Positions 62,471 through 64,000 of a stretch of DNA of 64,000 nt are shown piece after piece. Both the position numbers and the translations under genes were made by a program. How positions within the stretch are numbered: the first letter of the stretch is position 1; every line of letters starts with the position of its first letter. The stretch comes from Cylindrotheca closterium (lineage: Eukaryota; Bacillariophyta; Bacillariophyceae; Bacillariales; Bacillariaceae), in NCBI GenBank assembly GCA_933822405.4, contig CAKOGP040001814.1, positions 186,001 to 250,000 on the forward strand, in the 5' to 3' direction. Under the pieces are notes generated by a model. It was not told the DNA's origin, made no database searches, and saw nothing but the letters and a program-made list of their open reading frames with translations.

Positions 62471-64000
62471 ATGATAATGGAAGTGCTCACAAGTTACAAA
62501 GGAGAAGACGCCACTTCAAGAAGCAGTGACTCTTTCGTCCTTTCATCATCCGAGGATGCTGAATCGTCAAAGGATACTAGTCTCCCATCGATTGTCCGAT
62601 CTTTGGCACAGAGTTCAATTACAAAACAAACGGCGGTGACTACGTCGATCTCGACGAGTACCCATTCGTCTGGAAGCTCAATTCGAAGTCCACACAGAAG
62701 ACAACCCAAGGCGGAAACATTAAGGTGTTTCAATCCTAAATCGAATGCAGTTCCAACTCTGGACTTTGGTGCTGCAGGCCTGGTCGGCAGAGACAATGAA
62801 ATATCAACTTTGAAATTGTGCTACGATCGTCTGACAACCCAAGGCAAGAAGGAGCTGATTCTGGTCGGAGGCCAATCTGGGGTTGGAAAGTCAAGCGCAA
62901 TCAGAAGCATGGAAAATGAAATCTCAGTTGAAGGATTGTTTGTGGAAGGCAAGTTCGATATGAATACTAGCAATGAACCTTACTCTGGAGTGGCAGATGC
63001 GTTTGGCATCATTTGCGGAAAGATCAAGGAAGCAGGACCCGAGGCGATCGCGGACTTTCGGCAGGATCTGCGGAAAGAACTGGGGGACAAGCCTGGAATG
63101 TTGGTTCAACTGATTCCTGAACTCCATGACATCATGTTTATCGAGACATCAGAAGACTCAACAGTTGGATCGATTGACAGAGTGGACGAAGCGGAAGGTG
63201 GAATCGACCGTCTAAGATTCTCATTTCGAGTGCTGACACGAGTCTTCAGCACTTTATTTTCTCCCCTCGTCTTGTTCTTGGACGACCTTCAGTGGGCGGA
63301 CGTGTCATCACTCCAAGTGTTGGAGTACTTGATTTTGGACAAGGAGAACGAACATCCTCTCATGATTATTGGGGGCTACCGGTCGGAGGAAGTGGGTGAG
63401 AATAGTATGCTCCACAACAAAATGGTAGGGCTCCGAGGCAAGACAGACAAGTTTCATTTTCACTTGACGGAGCTGATGATCGAATCTTTCGGCGTCAGAG
63501 ACATTGAAAAGGTTATCGCAGCAGCCTTGCCATCATTATCCGCTGATCATGAGATTGGACTTGCTGCTTTGTGTCATCAGCGAACACTTGGCAATCCTTT
63601 CTTTACAATCGAGTTTCTGAAGATGCTTCACTCCGATGGGATGTTGGCATTCGACCACAAAACAAACACTTGGTCATGGAATCTATTAGATATCGAAAAA
63701 GAGACAATGTCTACTGCAAACGTAGTCATCATGCTTGAGCAACATCTGAGGAAGCTTCCAAAGCAAATGCAAGTACTACTGCAGTGCGCTGCTTACCTCG
63801 GATCGTCGTTCAGCGAACCGACAATCGATCTTGTCTGGAGTACGTATGGACGCAGATTGGTGGAAGAAAGAATTGAACCGGTGTCATCTCTCCTTCCGCT
63901 TCTCGTTTCTGACAGCATCTTCGAGAAAGGTGAAAAGCAACAGTATCGATGGACACACGACAAGCTTCAAGAAGCTGCACTTTCTCTCTCTGAGGCGCGT
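62471..64000 (+). CDS. AAA-type ATPase (AAA_16-like), 5' part of a larger gene
   Basis: The first 510 codons of a protein that runs off the window; the frame stays open to the end. After a Ser-rich head of ~100 residues, LVGRDNEI introduces the ATPase. Walker A is GGQSGVGKS at 133-141 and Walker B is LVLFLDD at 266-272, followed by LQWAD. Later come GNPFFTIEFLKML and RWTHDKLQEAA, all usual for the AAA_16/STAND-like module. In other organisms this module heads large signalling proteins that end in GAF, histidine kinase or nucleotide cyclase domains; which applies here cannot be seen. No signal peptide. Confidence 0.75.
   Translation, partial: MIMEVLTSYKGEDATSRSSDSFVLSSSEDAESSKDTSLPSIVRSLAQSSITKQTAVTTSISTSTHSSGSSIRSPHRRQPKAETLRCFNPKSNAVPTLDFGAAGLVGRDNEISTLKLCYDRLTTQGKKELILVGGQSGVGKSSAIRSMENEISVEGLFVEGKFDMNTSNEPYSGVADAFGIICGKIKEAGPEAIADFRQDLRKELGDKPGMLVQLIPELHDIMFIETSEDSTVGSIDRVDEAEGGIDRLRFSFRVLTRVFSTLFSPLVLFLDDLQWADVSSLQVLEYLILDKENEHPLMIIGGYRSEEVGENSMLHNKMVGLRGKTDKFHFHLTELMIESFGVRDIEKVIAAALPSLSADHEIGLAALCHQRTLGNPFFTIEFLKMLHSDGMLAFDHKTNTWSWNLLDIEKETMSTANVVIMLEQHLRKLPKQMQVLLQCAAYLGSSFSEPTIDLVWSTYGRRLVEERIEPVSSLLPLLVSDSIFEKGEKQQYRWTHDKLQEAALSLSEAR

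Noticed and set aside
1..64000. tRNA, rRNA, CRISPR and insertion sequences
   Set aside because: No cloverleaf with both A- and B-box, no conserved rRNA words, no spaced repeats and no transposase domain were recognised by eye; a dedicated scan could still find a small RNA gene.

Overview
The window reads as nuclear DNA of a pennate diatom (stramenopile alga). The evidence is a near full-length cytochrome-b5 front-end desaturase that looks like the Phaeodactylum delta-5 enzyme, plastid-type presequences with an A-F cleavage motif, a class II fructose-bisphosphate aldolase, many short GT-AG introns (74-386 bp), and long proteins rich in acidic residues or serine. There are no operons, no phage and no CRISPR. 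No tRNA or rRNA gene was recognised. The species cannot be named from the sequence alone. Intron boundaries were set by reading frame and splice sites; every spliced model given here closes in frame.

Left part (1-5.6 kb): a local cluster of a small, apparently undescribed protein family. Members share an N-terminal motif like M-x-C-I-x-T-H-x-P-L and a C-terminal block ending in RMEEYR...SDDE(E)DLE. Two copies are intact, one has lost its tail and one is split. From 6 to 22 kb lie ordinary genes: an aspartyl/asparaginyl beta-hydroxylase-like dioxygenase, a Gly/Ser-rich secreted or membrane protein, an M11 (gametolysin-type) metalloprotease, two tandem sigma-like glutathione S-transferases, a multipass VTT/DedA-like membrane protein, a plastid DUF1995/LPA3-like protein and a coiled-coil protein.

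Middle part (22.5-38 kb): the most unusual region. It holds a same-strand array of six related genes or gene pieces. The three best preserved (29.7, 35.7 and 37.1 kb) encode proteins of 303-305 residues with a perfect calmodulin-type IQ motif, followed by a conserved unknown domain (I-xx-N-x-R-x-I...W-xx-C-K; F-V-x-Y-E...L-L-H-x-x-V-L-x-P-F-L). Two others lack a good IQ motif and one is truncated. The array is interleaved with duplicated intergenic blocks, a small membrane protein, a Cys-rich type II membrane protein, and a large seven-exon gene (1128 aa) combining four membrane segments, an EGF-like unit, a Notch/LNR repeat and leucine-rich repeats. That gene contains a 17-nt micro-exon and is followed by decayed pieces of a second copy.

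Right part (38-64 kb): housekeeping and regulatory genes. These are a methyltransferase fused to CCCH and CCHC zinc fingers, a DUF1415-like plastid protein, a RING+PHD nuclear protein, aldolase and delta-5 desaturase on a shared divergent promoter, Tim9, a divergent pair of Cys-rich type I membrane proteins, a large Ser/Arg-rich protein, two adjacent tRNA modification enzymes (dihydrouridine synthase and m7G46 methyltransferase), an Stc1-like zinc-finger/RGG protein, and the 5' part of a large AAA-type ATPase running off the end.

A palindrome, GTACCGGTAC, recurs in spacers across the window (five exact copies and many near matches). It is unexplained.
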